The notes beneath the pieces are model-generated. The model searched no databases. It was not told the origin of the DNA and was given only the letters and a program-made list of their open reading frames with translations. Source: Bog-473 sp049513455 (lineage in GTDB: Bacteria; Actinomycetota; Acidimicrobiia; Acidimicrobiales; RAAP-2). From it: a DNA stretch of 64,000 nt. The stretch spans positions 20,282 through 84,281 of the forward strand of contig JBEKWB010000008.1 in the NCBI GenBank assembly GCA_049513455.1, read 5' to 3'. The position numbers and the translations under genes are program-made. This document shows positions 51,925-61,547 of this stretch, piece by piece. Within the stretch, counting starts at the first letter, position 1; each line of letters starts with the position of its first letter.

Positions 51925-52925
51925 TGCCCGCCCACCTCCGCCTCGACCATGGCCCCAGTCTCCCCTTCCTCGAAGCCCAAGAGGCGGACCTCGGCCGAGA
52001 GCGACACCCCGCAGTGCGCCAGCACCTGCCTGCGCACGTGCTCCATCAGGGCCCGCACGTCGTCGGCCCGCCCCCCCTTTTCGGCCTGGATGAAGTTGGC
52101 GTGTTTCTCGGACACGTGTGCCGTGCCCAACCGGAACCCCTTGAGTCCCGCCGCCGCTATCAACTTCCCGGCCGGATCACCCGGTGGATTGGTGAACACC
52201 GAACCGGCGTTGGACCCTCCCGGTTGATGGTGGCGCCGCCAGCGCACAATGGACGAGAGGGCAGCCTGTTCGACCGCGGCGTCGCCGGGGGTGACCGCCA
52301 GCTCTGCCTCCACCACCAGCTCGGCCGCCCCGACCGATGAGCTGCGGTACCCGTAGCGCAGGCGGGCGACGTCGTCCGTGCCCCCCGCATCGCCGAGAAG
52401 ATCGACCCACGTGTAGCGGAGCAGGCAGCCCGCCATGTCCGCCCCGTGCCCGCCCGCGTTCATACGCACCGCTCCCCCGACCGAGCCGGGGACGCCCACG
52501 GCCCAGGTCAGTCCGGCCCAGCCCGCCTCTGCAGCCTGGCGGGCCAGGACGGGAAGGGGGGTCGATGCGCCCGTACGCACCACGTAACTGGGCGACCGCT
52601 CGCTCCCTGGTATGGGGAACTGCTCAGGTGGCGGGAACCGGGCCCAGTTGAACCCGCGTCCGAGATGCACGGCGACCCCGTCGAACCCGGCATCCGCGAC
52701 GAGCAGGTTCGAGCCGCGCCCTACCACGCATACCGGGACGCCGCTGCCTTTGAGCACGGCCCGCACGGCCCGCAGATCGTCAGGGCCCTCGATCTCCACC
52801 AACATGGCGGCCGGCCCCCCGACCCCGTACGTGGTCAAGGGGCCCAAGGGCGCCTGGCGCGCCGCCCGCGGGCCCAATGCGGCCGCCAGCGCGTCGTAGA
52901 GGTCACGCGCGGTGCCCACCATCAC
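51921..52925 (-). CDS. murB: UDP-N-acetylenolpyruvoylglucosamine reductase
   Basis: A 334-aa FAD enzyme making UDP-MurNAc. LTTYGVGGPAAML, VVGRGSNLLV, WAVGVPGSVGGAVRMNAGGH, RYGYRSSS and GSVFTNPPGDPAGKLI are typical type I MurB; the catalytic Ser is in the GSVF segment. Possible starts are GTG 52925 and ATG 52922. They lie in a perfect 17-bp tandem duplication that also carries the murC stop. Confidence 0.96.
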   Translation of the reverse strand: MMVGTARDLYDALAAALGPRAARQAPLGPLTTYGVGGPAAMLVEIEGPDDLRAVRAVLKGSGVPVCVVGRGSNLLVADAGFDGVAVHLGRGFNWARFPPPEQFPIPGSERSPSYVVRTGASTPLPVLARQAAEAGWAGLTWAVGVPGSVGGAVRMNAGGHGADMAGCLLRYTWVDLLGDAGGTDDVARLRYGYRSSSVGAAELVVEAELAVTPGDAAVEQAALSSIVRWRRHHQPGGSNAGSVFTNPPGDPAGKLIAAAGLKGFRLGTAHVSEKHANFIQAEKGGRADDVRALMEHVRRQVLAHCGVSLSAEVRLLGFEEGETGAMVEAEVGGQ

Positions 52926-52942
52926 GCGGTGCCCACCATCAC
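52909..52942 (-). repeat. 17-bp tandem duplication at the murC-murB junction
   Basis: GCGGTGCCCACCATCAC (plus strand) at 52909-52925 and 52926-52942, perfect. Each copy carries GTGATG on the minus strand; the upstream copy is in another frame and ends at a TGA that overlaps the murB ATG. Confidence 0.95.
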
Positions 52943-54327
52943 CAACGGGGCGATTCCAACAGCTCGTCGGGCAGCGCGGTCAGATCACCCGCTCCCAACG
53001 TGAGGCAGAGGTCACCGGGGCGCAACATCGACCCGACGACCCCGCGCAGCTCCTCCCATTTCGGGACGTAGACGACCGGCAGCCTCGGATCCTGGGCGCG
53101 CACGGCGTCGGCGACGAGGCGGCCCGAGACGCCGGGCACCGGGGGCTCGCCGGCGCTGTAGACATCGGTGACGACCAGCTCGTCCGCATCGGCGAACGCA
53201 CCGCCGAACTCTCCCGCGAGTTCGGCGGTGCGGGAGTAGCGGTGGGGCTGGAACACGGCGATGACGCGGGACCACCCGCCCGTACGGGCGGTGGCCAGCG
53301 CGGCCCGGACCGCGAAGGGAAGGTGGGCGTAGTCATCGACGAACGTCACGCCATGGGCTTCGCCGCGGAACTCGAAGCGTCTGGTCACCCCCGCGAACCG
53401 GGCCAGTGCGGCGGCCCCGGCGGCGAACGGTACGCCGACCTGGAGGGCCGTCACCAGCGCCAGGGCCGCATTGCGGGCGTTGTGCAGACCCGGCACGCCC
53501 AGGATCAACGGGCCCAGCTCGCCCTCGGGACCGTGGAGGGTGAAGGAGACCGAACTCCGATTCAAGGAGACGTCGGTCATGGTGAAGGCGGCGTCGGAGG
53601 CCGTGCCGACGCTCCACGAGCCGTGATCCCTCCCCAGGGCTGCCGCCTCGACATCGTCGGCAGAGACGATCGATCCGAGGCTCGCCTGGGCCACGAATTG
53701 GTCGAAAGCGGCACGCAGACGGGCGAACGTGCCGTAGTGGTCGAGATGGTCCGACTCGACGTTGGTCAGGACGGCCCAGTCGGGGCGCAGCGCCTGGAAG
53801 GTCCCGAAGCTCTCGTCGGCCTCCACGACGAGCCACTCCCCGCTGTCCCACACGGCGTTCGTGCCGACCTCGTTCACGTCGGCGCCGATGAGGAAGGAGG
53901 GGCGCAGACCCGCCTCTATGAGGATGAGCGAGAGCATCGACGCCGTGGTGGTCTTTCCCTTCGTTCCGGCCACGGCGAGGCAGCGTCGGGTGGCGCAGAT
54001 GGCGGCCAGGACGCCGGACCGGGCCACCACGCGGGCGCCCCGCTCGGCGGCGGTGACGATCTCGACGTTGGTGGGCGCCACGGCGGGCGAGTACGTGATG
54101 GCATCGACCTGTCCCACGTTCTCAGCCCGGTGGCCGACGGCAACCGTGATCCCCTGCGCGCGCAGCCGGGCCGCCACCGGTGACTCCTTGAGGTCCGAAC
54201 CGGACACGGCGTGCCCCATGGCCCGGAGCACGAGGGCGATGGCGCTCATTCCTGCCCCACCAATTCCCACAATGTGGATGCGCAGGGGGGTGCGCAGGTC
54301 CAGCGCCTCCTGAGGGTCAGCGGGCAT
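52939..54327 (-). CDS. murC: UDP-N-acetylmuramate-L-alanine ligase
   Basis: A 462-aa Mur ligase adding L-Ala. The N-terminal HIVGIGGAGMSAIALVL, the ATP P-loop VAGTKGKTTTASML, VEADESFGTF, LTNVESDHLDHYG and the C-terminal FVDDYAHLP and VFQPHRYSRT are present. The P-loop GTKGKTT is the form typical of MurC. ATG at 54327 overlaps murG by 11 bp. Confidence 0.97.
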   Translation of the reverse strand: MPADPQEALDLRTPLRIHIVGIGGAGMSAIALVLRAMGHAVSGSDLKESPVAARLRAQGITVAVGHRAENVGQVDAITYSPAVAPTNVEIVTAAERGARVVARSGVLAAICATRRCLAVAGTKGKTTTASMLSLILIEAGLRPSFLIGADVNEVGTNAVWDSGEWLVVEADESFGTFQALRPDWAVLTNVESDHLDHYGTFARLRAAFDQFVAQASLGSIVSADDVEAAALGRDHGSWSVGTASDAAFTMTDVSLNRSSVSFTLHGPEGELGPLILGVPGLHNARNAALALVTALQVGVPFAAGAAALARFAGVTRRFEFRGEAHGVTFVDDYAHLPFAVRAALATARTGGWSRVIAVFQPHRYSRTAELAGEFGGAFADADELVVTDVYSAGEPPVPGVSGRLVADAVRAQDPRLPVVYVPKWEELRGVVGSMLRPGDLCLTLGAGDLTALPDELLESPRW

Positions 54328-55447
54328 GCGCATCGACCAACTCGGCCACCGTGGCGGCGGCATCGGGATGCCCCAGGCGCCGGGCGGCCGCGCCCATGGC
54401 CGCGAGCCGGTCGGCATCGGAGAGCAACGCCGCCAATTCGGTCTCCAGTCGGTCCGCATTGCATTCGGCGTCGGGCACGAGGATCGCCGCCCCGGCTGCG
54501 ACCAGTGCCTCGGCATTGCGGGTCTGGTGGTCCCGTGGCGCACCCGGCAGCGGCACCAGGATGGCCGGGACGCCACACACCAGCAGCTCGGCCACCGTCA
54601 TGGCCCCGGCGCGGCACACGAGCAGGTCGGCGGCACGATACACAACGGGCATCCGATCCTCGAAGGGCACCACCTGGTACGCGAGCCCCCCGGGCCCAGC
54701 AGGGTCTCCCCCTCCGACCGCGAACCGCGCATAGTCACGCCGACCGGCCACGTGGTAAAGCGAAAGATCCCGGCGGTCGAACCAGCGCGCGGCCAGGTCG
54801 GCCACGGCGGCGTTGATGCGACGGGCGCCCAGCGAGCCGCCGAACGCGGCCAGCGTCTGGCGCTCCTCGGGCAGACCGAGCATCGCCCTCGCCTCCCGGC
54901 GCCCCGCCGGCGACCGGTCGAGTCCGTCGAGTTCAGGGCGGACGGGTGTCCCGGTCACCACGGCCCGCGGCAGCTCGGTTCCGGGGAAGGCCACGGCGTT
55001 CGCGGCTGCGAACCGGCCCAGCAGCCCATTGACGGCCCCGGGGACCGCATCGGTGTTGACGAGCACCATGGGTACCCTCGTGAGCAGGGCGGCGATCCCG
55101 GCCGGAAAGCTGGCATAGCCCCCGACGACCACAGCGACCCGCGGCCGGCGCGCCAGGAAGGAGACGATCGAGGCCGCAGTCGCCCCCAGGAGGCCGAGCA
55201 CGGCGCCGGCATTGTCGATGAGCGCCCCGAGGCGGACGCTGCGACGGATGCCCCGTCCCGGCAGGAGTGTGAAGGGGAACTCGAGCGTCGGCCACAGCAC
55301 CGCCTCCTGGCCCCGGCGTGAGCCGAAGAGCTCAATGGTCCGGGCGGGATGGCCCCGCGCCACCAGTGCCCGGGCGATCTGCAACGACGGCACGACGTGA
55401 CCTCCGGTCCCGCCGCCGGCGATCACGATGCCCCGTCCCTCCCTCAC
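54317..55447 (-). CDS. murG: UDP-GlcNAc transferase to lipid I (lipid II synthase)
   Basis: A 376-aa GT-B glycosyltransferase. The N-terminal GGGTGGHVVPSLQIA loop, FGGSLGARRINAAV and LVCRAGAMTVAELLVCGVPAILVPLP are the family signatures. It works on the inner membrane face to make lipid II. The GTG start overlaps the ftsW stop by 4 bp. Confidence 0.97.
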   Translation of the reverse strand: MREGRGIVIAGGGTGGHVVPSLQIARALVARGHPARTIELFGSRRGQEAVLWPTLEFPFTLLPGRGIRRSVRLGALIDNAGAVLGLLGATAASIVSFLARRPRVAVVVGGYASFPAGIAALLTRVPMVLVNTDAVPGAVNGLLGRFAAANAVAFPGTELPRAVVTGTPVRPELDGLDRSPAGRREARAMLGLPEERQTLAAFGGSLGARRINAAVADLAARWFDRRDLSLYHVAGRRDYARFAVGGGDPAGPGGLAYQVVPFEDRMPVVYRAADLLVCRAGAMTVAELLVCGVPAILVPLPGAPRDHQTRNAEALVAAGAAILVPDAECNADRLETELAALLSDADRLAAMGAAARRLGHPDAAATVAELVDAHAR

Positions 55448-56793
55448 CGACCTCGCCCGCGGGCCGCCGATGAGCGGGCAGATGTCCGTTCACGCCCACG
55501 GTGTGGCATGTGCACGATGCCGTGCCCCCCCGGCCCGCTGCGCTCCAGTCGGGCGATGTTGACGAGGATGCCGGCCGCCACCATGGTGATGACGAGCGAC
55601 GACCCTCCGTAGGAGATGAAAGGGAGCGGGATGCCGGTCACCGGCAGCACCCCCACCACGGCGCCGATGTTGATCAGTGTCTCGGCAGCCAGCCACGCCA
55701 CCAGACCGACGGCCAACAGACCGCCGAACCGTTGGGGCGACCGCGTGGCCGCCCGTATCCCGAACCAGGCGAAGGCACCCAGCAGCAGGAGGACCAGGGC
55801 GGCGCCGATGAAGCCCAGCTCCTCCCCGATGACCGAGAAGATGAAGTCGGTCTGGGCGTTGGGGAGGAAGCCCCACTGCGCCTGGCCGCCGCCGAGCCCG
55901 GCGCCGACGAAGTGACCCGAACCCAAGCCGATCAACGACTGCATCACCTGGTACCCCGACCCCGATCCGTGGGCCGACGGGTCCAGGAAGGACAGCAGCC
56001 GGTCCCGCCGGTAGGGCGAGACGACCGCCACAATGAGGGCGATCCCGACGAGGCCGCCCAGGATCTTGAGGACCGGCCCGAGACGCACGCCGGAGACGAA
56101 CAGCAGGGCCAAAACGATGCACCCGAGGACCATGGCCGTCCCGAGGTCCGGCTGCATGACAATGAGCAGCCCGGCACTGGCCGTGACCAAAAGGAGCGGG
56201 CCGATGATGCGGCGATCGGTCGCGCCCTCGTCGAGCCGGCGCGTGATCAGGTCGGCCGCGAAGACCGTCAGCGCCAGCTTCATCAGCTCTGAGGGCTGCA
56301 GGCGAAACTGGCCGAAACCGATCCACCGGCTCGACCCTTGCACATGGACCCCGAGGCCGGGGACGAGGACGACCAGGAGAAGGACGAACGTGACCACGAG
56401 GAGCAGCGGGGCCAACCGCCGGAGCTTGCGGTGGTCGAAACGCACCGCGGCCCCGAACGCGATGACGCCCACCCCCATCCACATTGCCTCACGGATGAGG
56501 ATGGCCCACGGGCTGCCGTAGAGGGAGATGGAGACCACCGACGAGGCGGAGCCGACCATCACCAGGCCGACGACACAGAGCAGGCCGACGATCACGGCGA
56601 GAACCGTTCCGGTGGGCAGTTCGGAGATGGTGGCCGCGAGGCCCGAGGGCGACCGTCTCTTCGTCCTGGCCACCAACCTCGGGCGCGCTCGCTCCGGGGC
56701 GGGAGCCGCACCGCGTACCGCGCTTCCGGGGCTCGGGGTCACCGCACCACTCCCGCGTTCGCGCGCCAAAAAAGAGGGTCCGACACCCGACAC
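55444..56793 (-). CDS. ftsW: Peptidoglycan glycosyltransferase FtsW
   Basis: A 449-aa SEDS protein with about ten membrane helices. MQPDLGTAMVLGC holds the catalytic Asp region; YQVMQSLIGLGSG and LPFISYGGSSLV are typical. A basic, Pro-rich tail of about 55 residues precedes helix 1. It polymerises septal glycan with FtsI. It follows mraY by 47 bp; murD, normally between them, is missing. Confidence 0.96.
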   Translation of the reverse strand: MSGVGPSFLARERGSGAVTPSPGSAVRGAAPAPERARPRLVARTKRRSPSGLAATISELPTGTVLAVIVGLLCVVGLVMVGSASSVVSISLYGSPWAILIREAMWMGVGVIAFGAAVRFDHRKLRRLAPLLLVVTFVLLLVVLVPGLGVHVQGSSRWIGFGQFRLQPSELMKLALTVFAADLITRRLDEGATDRRIIGPLLLVTASAGLLIVMQPDLGTAMVLGCIVLALLFVSGVRLGPVLKILGGLVGIALIVAVVSPYRRDRLLSFLDPSAHGSGSGYQVMQSLIGLGSGHFVGAGLGGGQAQWGFLPNAQTDFIFSVIGEELGFIGAALVLLLLGAFAWFGIRAATRSPQRFGGLLAVGLVAWLAAETLINIGAVVGVLPVTGIPLPFISYGGSSLVITMVAAGILVNIARLERSGPGGHGIVHMPHRGRERTSARSSAARGRGR

Positions 56794-56839
56794 ATGTGCA
56801 TAGTTTTCCCCATGGTGCGACTCGAGTGGTGGAGTGTCG

Positions 56840-57880
56840 TCATGTGATCTTCGCCACGGAGAGAAAGTCGGCGTAGAAGATGCCCAGACCGACAGCGACG
56901 AAGAGCCCGCCCAGCACCCAGAAACGGACGATTACGGTGGTCTCGGGCCAGCCGGTGAGCTCGAAGTGATGATGGATGGGCGCCATCCGGAAGATCCGGC
57001 GGTGAAAGACACGGAAGCTCACTATCTGCGCGATGACCGACAGCGTCTCCATCACGAAGAGACCGCCGATGATCGGGAGCAGGAGGTCGAGGTTCAACAG
57101 GAGGCACAGTGCGGCCAGCCCGGCGCCGATGGACAGTGAACCGGTGTCGCCCATGATTATCTTCGCCGGCGCCGCGTTCCACCAGAGGAAGCCGATGCAG
57201 GCCCCGGCCAGCGCCACCGCGACCAGGGCCAAGTCGATCGCCGACGCGGGGAGGACGTGGTAGATGCTCTCGTGGCGGAAGATCCAGTACCCCATGATCG
57301 CCAGCACGGCGAAGCAGAAGGTCGAGGCGCCGGCGGCCAGCCCGTCCACCCCGTCGGTGATGTTGACCGCGTTCGACGTGCCCACCATGACCAGCACGGC
57401 GAAGACGACCCACCCCACCTGGCCCAGATTGATGCCCGGAACGCTGGAGCGGGTGAAGGAGAGCGCCGTGGAGGTATGGGCCCAGTGCAGCGCCAGCTCG
57501 GCGAAGAGCACGGCACAACCGACCTGGGCCGCCGACTTCGCCCGCTTGTTCAATCCCAGGCTCCGCTGGTGGCGGACCTTGATCCAGTCGTCGAGGAACC
57601 CGATGGCGCCGAAGAGCACGACCGCCATGACCGCCAGATAGCCCGTCCGGGAGAACCGGATCTCCGTGCCGAGATGTCCGACCGCATACCCGATGACGAC
57701 CCCGCATACCATGGCCAGCCCCCCCATGGTCGGCGTGCCCGCCTTGACGCTGTGACTGGCCGGCCCGTCTTCGCGGATGGGCTGCCCGATGCCCTGCTTG
57801 CGTAGCCACCGCAGGAGCACCGGCGTGACGAGAATGCTGACCCACAGTGCGATCCCTCCCGAGACCCCCAAACCGAGCAC
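56840..57880 (-). CDS. mraY: Phospho-MurNAc-pentapeptide transferase
   Basis: A 346-aa membrane enzyme that makes lipid I. KAGTPTMGGLA, GFLDDWIKVRHQRSLGLNKRAK (Asp pair), AVNITDGVDGLAAG, MGDTGSLSIG and FRMAPIHHHFELTG are classic MraY motifs. The GTG at 57880 starts 3 bp after the murE stop, and its GGGGAG lies inside the end of murE. murF, usually between the two, is absent. Confidence 0.97.
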   Translation of the reverse strand: MLGLGVSGGIALWVSILVTPVLLRWLRKQGIGQPIREDGPASHSVKAGTPTMGGLAMVCGVVIGYAVGHLGTEIRFSRTGYLAVMAVVLFGAIGFLDDWIKVRHQRSLGLNKRAKSAAQVGCAVLFAELALHWAHTSTALSFTRSSVPGINLGQVGWVVFAVLVMVGTSNAVNITDGVDGLAAGASTFCFAVLAIMGYWIFRHESIYHVLPASAIDLALVAVALAGACIGFLWWNAAPAKIIMGDTGSLSIGAGLAALCLLLNLDLLLPIIGGLFVMETLSVIAQIVSFRVFHRRIFRMAPIHHHFELTGWPETTVIVRFWVLGGLFVAVGLGIFYADFLSVAKIT

Positions 57881-57883
57881 GGA

Positions 57884-59419
57884 CTACTCCCCTTCGGGCG
57901 TTGTCTCGGCTGATGGCGCCGCGACCCACGTCGACGGGTCCGTCGGGAAGCGGGCCGACAGGACTCGGCGCGCCTCGACCACATCGTCGAAGGGCAGCCG
58001 CACGCCCCCGATCTCCTGATAGTCCTCGTGGCCCTTTCCCGCGATGACCACCACGTCACCGGCCCGGGCCTCCTCGAGCACCAGCGCGATGGCGGCGTGC
58101 CGATCGGGTTCGACCATGAACGCAGAGTGGGGCGGGGCCTCGGCGGCCACTCCCGCCCGCACCTCTTCGATGATCGAGAGCGGGTCTTCGTCACGGGGGT
58201 TGTCCGACGTGAGCACGGCCACATCGCTGAGGAGCGACGCTGCGCGTCCCATCTTCGGCCGCTTCTCCCGATCCCTGTTGCCCCCGCAGCCGAAGGCCAC
58301 CAGGACTCTTCCGCCGCCCCCGGCCAGCCCGCGGGCCTCGCGGAGGACCACTTCGAGCCCTGCCGGCGTGTGGGCGTAGTCGACCACGACGGTGAAGGGC
58401 GGCGAGCCGACCGCGGTGCCGGCCGCTCCGGGCGCTCCGGGCGCCGAGAGCACCTGGAACCTCCCGGGGGCGGGCGACACGTGCGGGAACGCCGCGACGA
58501 TTTCGGGTAGTTCGAGCCCGAGGGTCAGTGCCGCCTCCGCGGCCAAGAGCGCGTTGTCCACATTGACGGCGCCGGTCAGCGGCGTCGCAACGCGATGGCC
58601 GCGCCAGGTGAACCAGGTCCGCCCGGGTGCCAGCACCACGTCGCTGGCGTCGCGGCGGTGCACCGCCACCATCGGGATGCGACCCTTGCGGAGCAACCGC
58701 TGACCCCAGGGGTCGTCGGCGTTGATCACTCCCCGCACCGCGTGATCGGCCGTGAACAGCGAGCTCTTTTGGGCGAAGTACTCCTCCATCGTCCCGTGGT
58801 AGTCGAGGTGGTCGTGGCTCAGATTGGTGAAGGCGGCCACGTCGAAATGGATGCCCTCCACGCGGGACTGGGCCAGTGCATGGCTCGAGACTTCCATGGC
58901 CACCGCGTGGGAGCGGCCGTCGGCGAGCTGGCGATCGCGCGCCTGGGCCAGCAACCCCTGCAACTCCGTCGCCTCCGGCGTGGTGCGGACGCCCGAAAGG
59001 GTGCCGAGCACGGTCGTCGGTCGTCCGGACGCTTCGAGGAGCTCCCCGAGCAGTCGGGTCACCGTCGTCTTGCCGTTCGTCCCGGTCACGCCGATCGTCA
59101 GGAGATCGCGCGCCGGGAATCCGTAGAACGCGGCGGCGAGGCGCGCCATGACCGGGCGGATTGTCCCCGGTGCGATGAGCGTCTGGACGACCGGTCGATC
59201 GAGAAGCTCGGGGACGAAGTGCTCGCACAGCAACCCCACCGCGCCGCGGTCCACGGCCTCGGCCGCGAAGGCGTGGCCATCGCTGAGGTCCCCCGGCACA
59301 CAGCAGAAGAGGTCCCCGGGCACGACGCGGCGGCTGTCGTGGGCGATGCCCCGCACATCCACCGCGGCAGGATCCCCGGCGGTCTCTATGACTTCGATGT
59401 CGTCGAAGAGAAGGTTCAT
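57884..59419 (-). CDS. murE: UDP-MurNAc-tripeptide (meso-DAP-adding) ligase
   Basis: A 511-aa Mur ligase. The P-loop TGTNGKTTVTRLLGELL, AMEVSSHALAQSRVEG, FTNLSHDHLDYHGTM and DYAHTPAGLE are present; the DNPRDEDP motif points to meso-diaminopimelate rather than lysine. The ATG at 59419 (MNLLFDD) is chosen; a GTG six codons upstream is possible. The 98-bp gap before it has three 12-bp repeats. Confidence 0.95.
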   Translation of the reverse strand: MNLLFDDIEVIETAGDPAAVDVRGIAHDSRRVVPGDLFCCVPGDLSDGHAFAAEAVDRGAVGLLCEHFVPELLDRPVVQTLIAPGTIRPVMARLAAAFYGFPARDLLTIGVTGTNGKTTVTRLLGELLEASGRPTTVLGTLSGVRTTPEATELQGLLAQARDRQLADGRSHAVAMEVSSHALAQSRVEGIHFDVAAFTNLSHDHLDYHGTMEEYFAQKSSLFTADHAVRGVINADDPWGQRLLRKGRIPMVAVHRRDASDVVLAPGRTWFTWRGHRVATPLTGAVNVDNALLAAEAALTLGLELPEIVAAFPHVSPAPGRFQVLSAPGAPGAAGTAVGSPPFTVVVDYAHTPAGLEVVLREARGLAGGGGRVLVAFGCGGNRDREKRPKMGRAASLLSDVAVLTSDNPRDEDPLSIIEEVRAGVAAEAPPHSAFMVEPDRHAAIALVLEEARAGDVVVIAGKGHEDYQEIGGVRLPFDDVVEARRVLSARFPTDPSTWVAAPSAETTPEGE

Positions 59420-59430
59420 CTGCACAATTC

Positions 59431-59460
59431 GCACGGTCGCCCGCACGGTCGCCCGCACGG
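59431..59460. repeat. 12-bp tandem repeats before murE
   Basis: GCACGGTCGCCC at 59431-59442 and 59443-59454, with a partial third copy to 59460, in the ftsI-murE gap. Confidence 0.9.
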
Positions 59461-59516
59461 CAAGGGGGGCACGGGAGATCCGCGCCTCCCGCCAGCGGCC
59501 CGCTGATGGTACCGGT

Positions 59517-61547
59517 TCACGTGATGTCCTGCGCCTGGCTGCTGGGGGTCTGTGCCGCGGCCCGCTGGCTGGCGGCGCCCGCAGTGGTCGGAATGTCGTA
59601 GCGGTGCAGCGCATAGCTCATGATCTGGGAGAACACGGGGGCTGCGACCGTCCCCCCGAAGATCGGCGTGGGGCGATCCAAGACGACGATCATGGAGAAC
59701 GTGGGATTCACCGCGGGGGCGAACCCGACGAACGAGGCCATGTAGGCGCCCACCGTATAGGCGTCCTTGCCCGTGGTCGGGATCTGCGCCGTGCCGGTCT
59801 TGCCGGCCACGGTGTAGCCCGGCACCACGGCGCTGGTGCCGGTCCCGTCCGAGACCACCTGCTCCAGCATGGTGGTCAGCTCAGAGTCGATCTGGGGTGA
59901 GAAGACACGGTGGGTCGGCGACGGTGCGGTCGCCGTCACCCCTCCCGACCCATCGACCGTGGCCTCCACCAGCTTGGGCTGCACGAACGTGCCTCCATTG
60001 GCCACCGCGTTGTAGGCATCGAGGACCTGGAGTGCGCTGACCGCGTCCACCTGCCCGATGGGCAGCGAGACGTAGTCTGTCGGCTCCCATTGGGCGGCCG
60101 TGGCGGTCAGTCCGGGTGACTCCCCGGGGAAATCGAGGCCCGTGGGCTTGCCGAACCCCAGGTTCTTGACCTGCGCCAGCAGGCGCTGCTCCCCCAGGCC
60201 CTGCGCGATCTCAGACGTCCCGATGTTCGAGGACTGGGCCAGAATCTGGGTGGCGGTGAGCTTCTCCGTCGGGTGCTGTTCCGCGTCGTGGAACGTGGAG
60301 CCGTCGAGCGAGATCTGATCGGGCACGGTGAAGACGGTGTTGGGATTGATGAGCCCGTCTTGGAGCGCGGCCGAGAACGTGACCAGCTTGAACACCGAAC
60401 CGGGCTCGTACAGCTGCGTCACGGCGGTGTTGTTCGGGGCCTCGTTGACGGCGTCCGTCGGGCCGATCGGGATGACGCCGCCGGCCGTGCTCGCGACGGC
60501 CGGGGGGGTGGCCGACACCGGTGCGGTGGGATGGGTCGACACCAGATTGGACATGGAGAGGATCTGGCCCGTCTTCACGTCCATGAGGATCGCCGTCCCA
60601 CTGAGGGCCTGCGAGGACTCGATCGCCTGGGCCAGGGCCTGCTCCGATTCGTACTGGAGCTGGGTATCGAGGGTGAGCTCGAGCCCCTGGCCGGGCTTGC
60701 TGGCGACGCGGTCGGCCACCGTCGATTCGGGCAGCGCCACGCCGGACGGCGACTCGATGAGCGTCTCCTTGCCGGCGGTTCCCGCCAGCTCCCGGTTGTA
60801 GGCGTACTCGATGCCCGCCGCGCCGTTGTTCGATGCGTTGGTGGAGCCCAACACCGGAGAGGCGAGATTTCCGTTCGTCACGACCCGCTTCGAGCTCGCC
60901 ACCAACGTGATCCCGGGGATGGCGTCGGCTGCGATCTTCTGCCCGTCGCCCTGCGGGAGCTCTGTGGCCAGCACGACGTAGCCGGAACGCCGGTGGAGCT
61001 CGGAAGCCAGCTTGGTGGCCGGGACGCCCAGCAACGGCGACAATGCCGCCGCCGTCTTCCCCGGATGCGCAACCTGGAAGTCGTCGGCGATCACGTTGTC
61101 GACGGGCACCGAAAGAGCAAGCGGCGACCCGTCGCGGGAGTAGATGCCGCCGCGCAACGAATCCAGCGTGATCGACTCGTGCGACTCGTTGAGTGCCGCC
61201 GCCTGGTAGGAGCCCGAATGGATCACCTGGACGTCGATCAGGCGCGCCACCACGAGCAGCATGGCAGCGGCCAGCACCACCCGGACCAGGCGGATCCGCT
61301 TTCCGAAGTTGCCGGCCGACCAGACCGTCGGGCGGGTGGGCGACGTGCGCGGACGCGTGCGTGGGCGCGGACGGGGGCGGTCCTCCGCCGTACGTCTGGG
61401 CTGCCGAGGCGTGATGATGGCGGGCCGCACGCGCGGTAGGACGACCGCTGGCCGCCCCGCGCGGGGCAGGGCGCGGGGTCGCGCCGTGGTACCCCGGCCT
61501 GCGTCGGGCCGCGCGCGCCCAGACGAATGCCGCGTCGTGACGCTCAC
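59517..61547 (-). CDS. ftsI: Septal penicillin-binding protein (FtsI/PBP3)
   Basis: A 676-aa class B PBP. An Arg/Pro/Thr-rich cytoplasmic tail of about 80 residues is followed by one helix (VVLAAAMLLVVARLIDVQVI), a dimerisation domain (LRGGIYSRDGSPLA) and the transpeptidase domain with SxxK in EPGSVFKLVT, SxN in QSSNIG and KTG in VAGKTGTAQ. The start overlaps the ftsL-like stop by 4 bp. Confidence 0.96.
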   Translation of the reverse strand: MSVTTRHSSGRARPDAGRGTTARPRALPRAGRPAVVLPRVRPAIITPRQPRRTAEDRPRPRPRTRPRTSPTRPTVWSAGNFGKRIRLVRVVLAAAMLLVVARLIDVQVIHSGSYQAAALNESHESITLDSLRGGIYSRDGSPLALSVPVDNVIADDFQVAHPGKTAAALSPLLGVPATKLASELHRRSGYVVLATELPQGDGQKIAADAIPGITLVASSKRVVTNGNLASPVLGSTNASNNGAAGIEYAYNRELAGTAGKETLIESPSGVALPESTVADRVASKPGQGLELTLDTQLQYESEQALAQAIESSQALSGTAILMDVKTGQILSMSNLVSTHPTAPVSATPPAVASTAGGVIPIGPTDAVNEAPNNTAVTQLYEPGSVFKLVTFSAALQDGLINPNTVFTVPDQISLDGSTFHDAEQHPTEKLTATQILAQSSNIGTSEIAQGLGEQRLLAQVKNLGFGKPTGLDFPGESPGLTATAAQWEPTDYVSLPIGQVDAVSALQVLDAYNAVANGGTFVQPKLVEATVDGSGGVTATAPSPTHRVFSPQIDSELTTMLEQVVSDGTGTSAVVPGYTVAGKTGTAQIPTTGKDAYTVGAYMASFVGFAPAVNPTFSMIVVLDRPTPIFGGTVAAPVFSQIMSYALHRYDIPTTAGAASQRAAAQTPSSQAQDIT

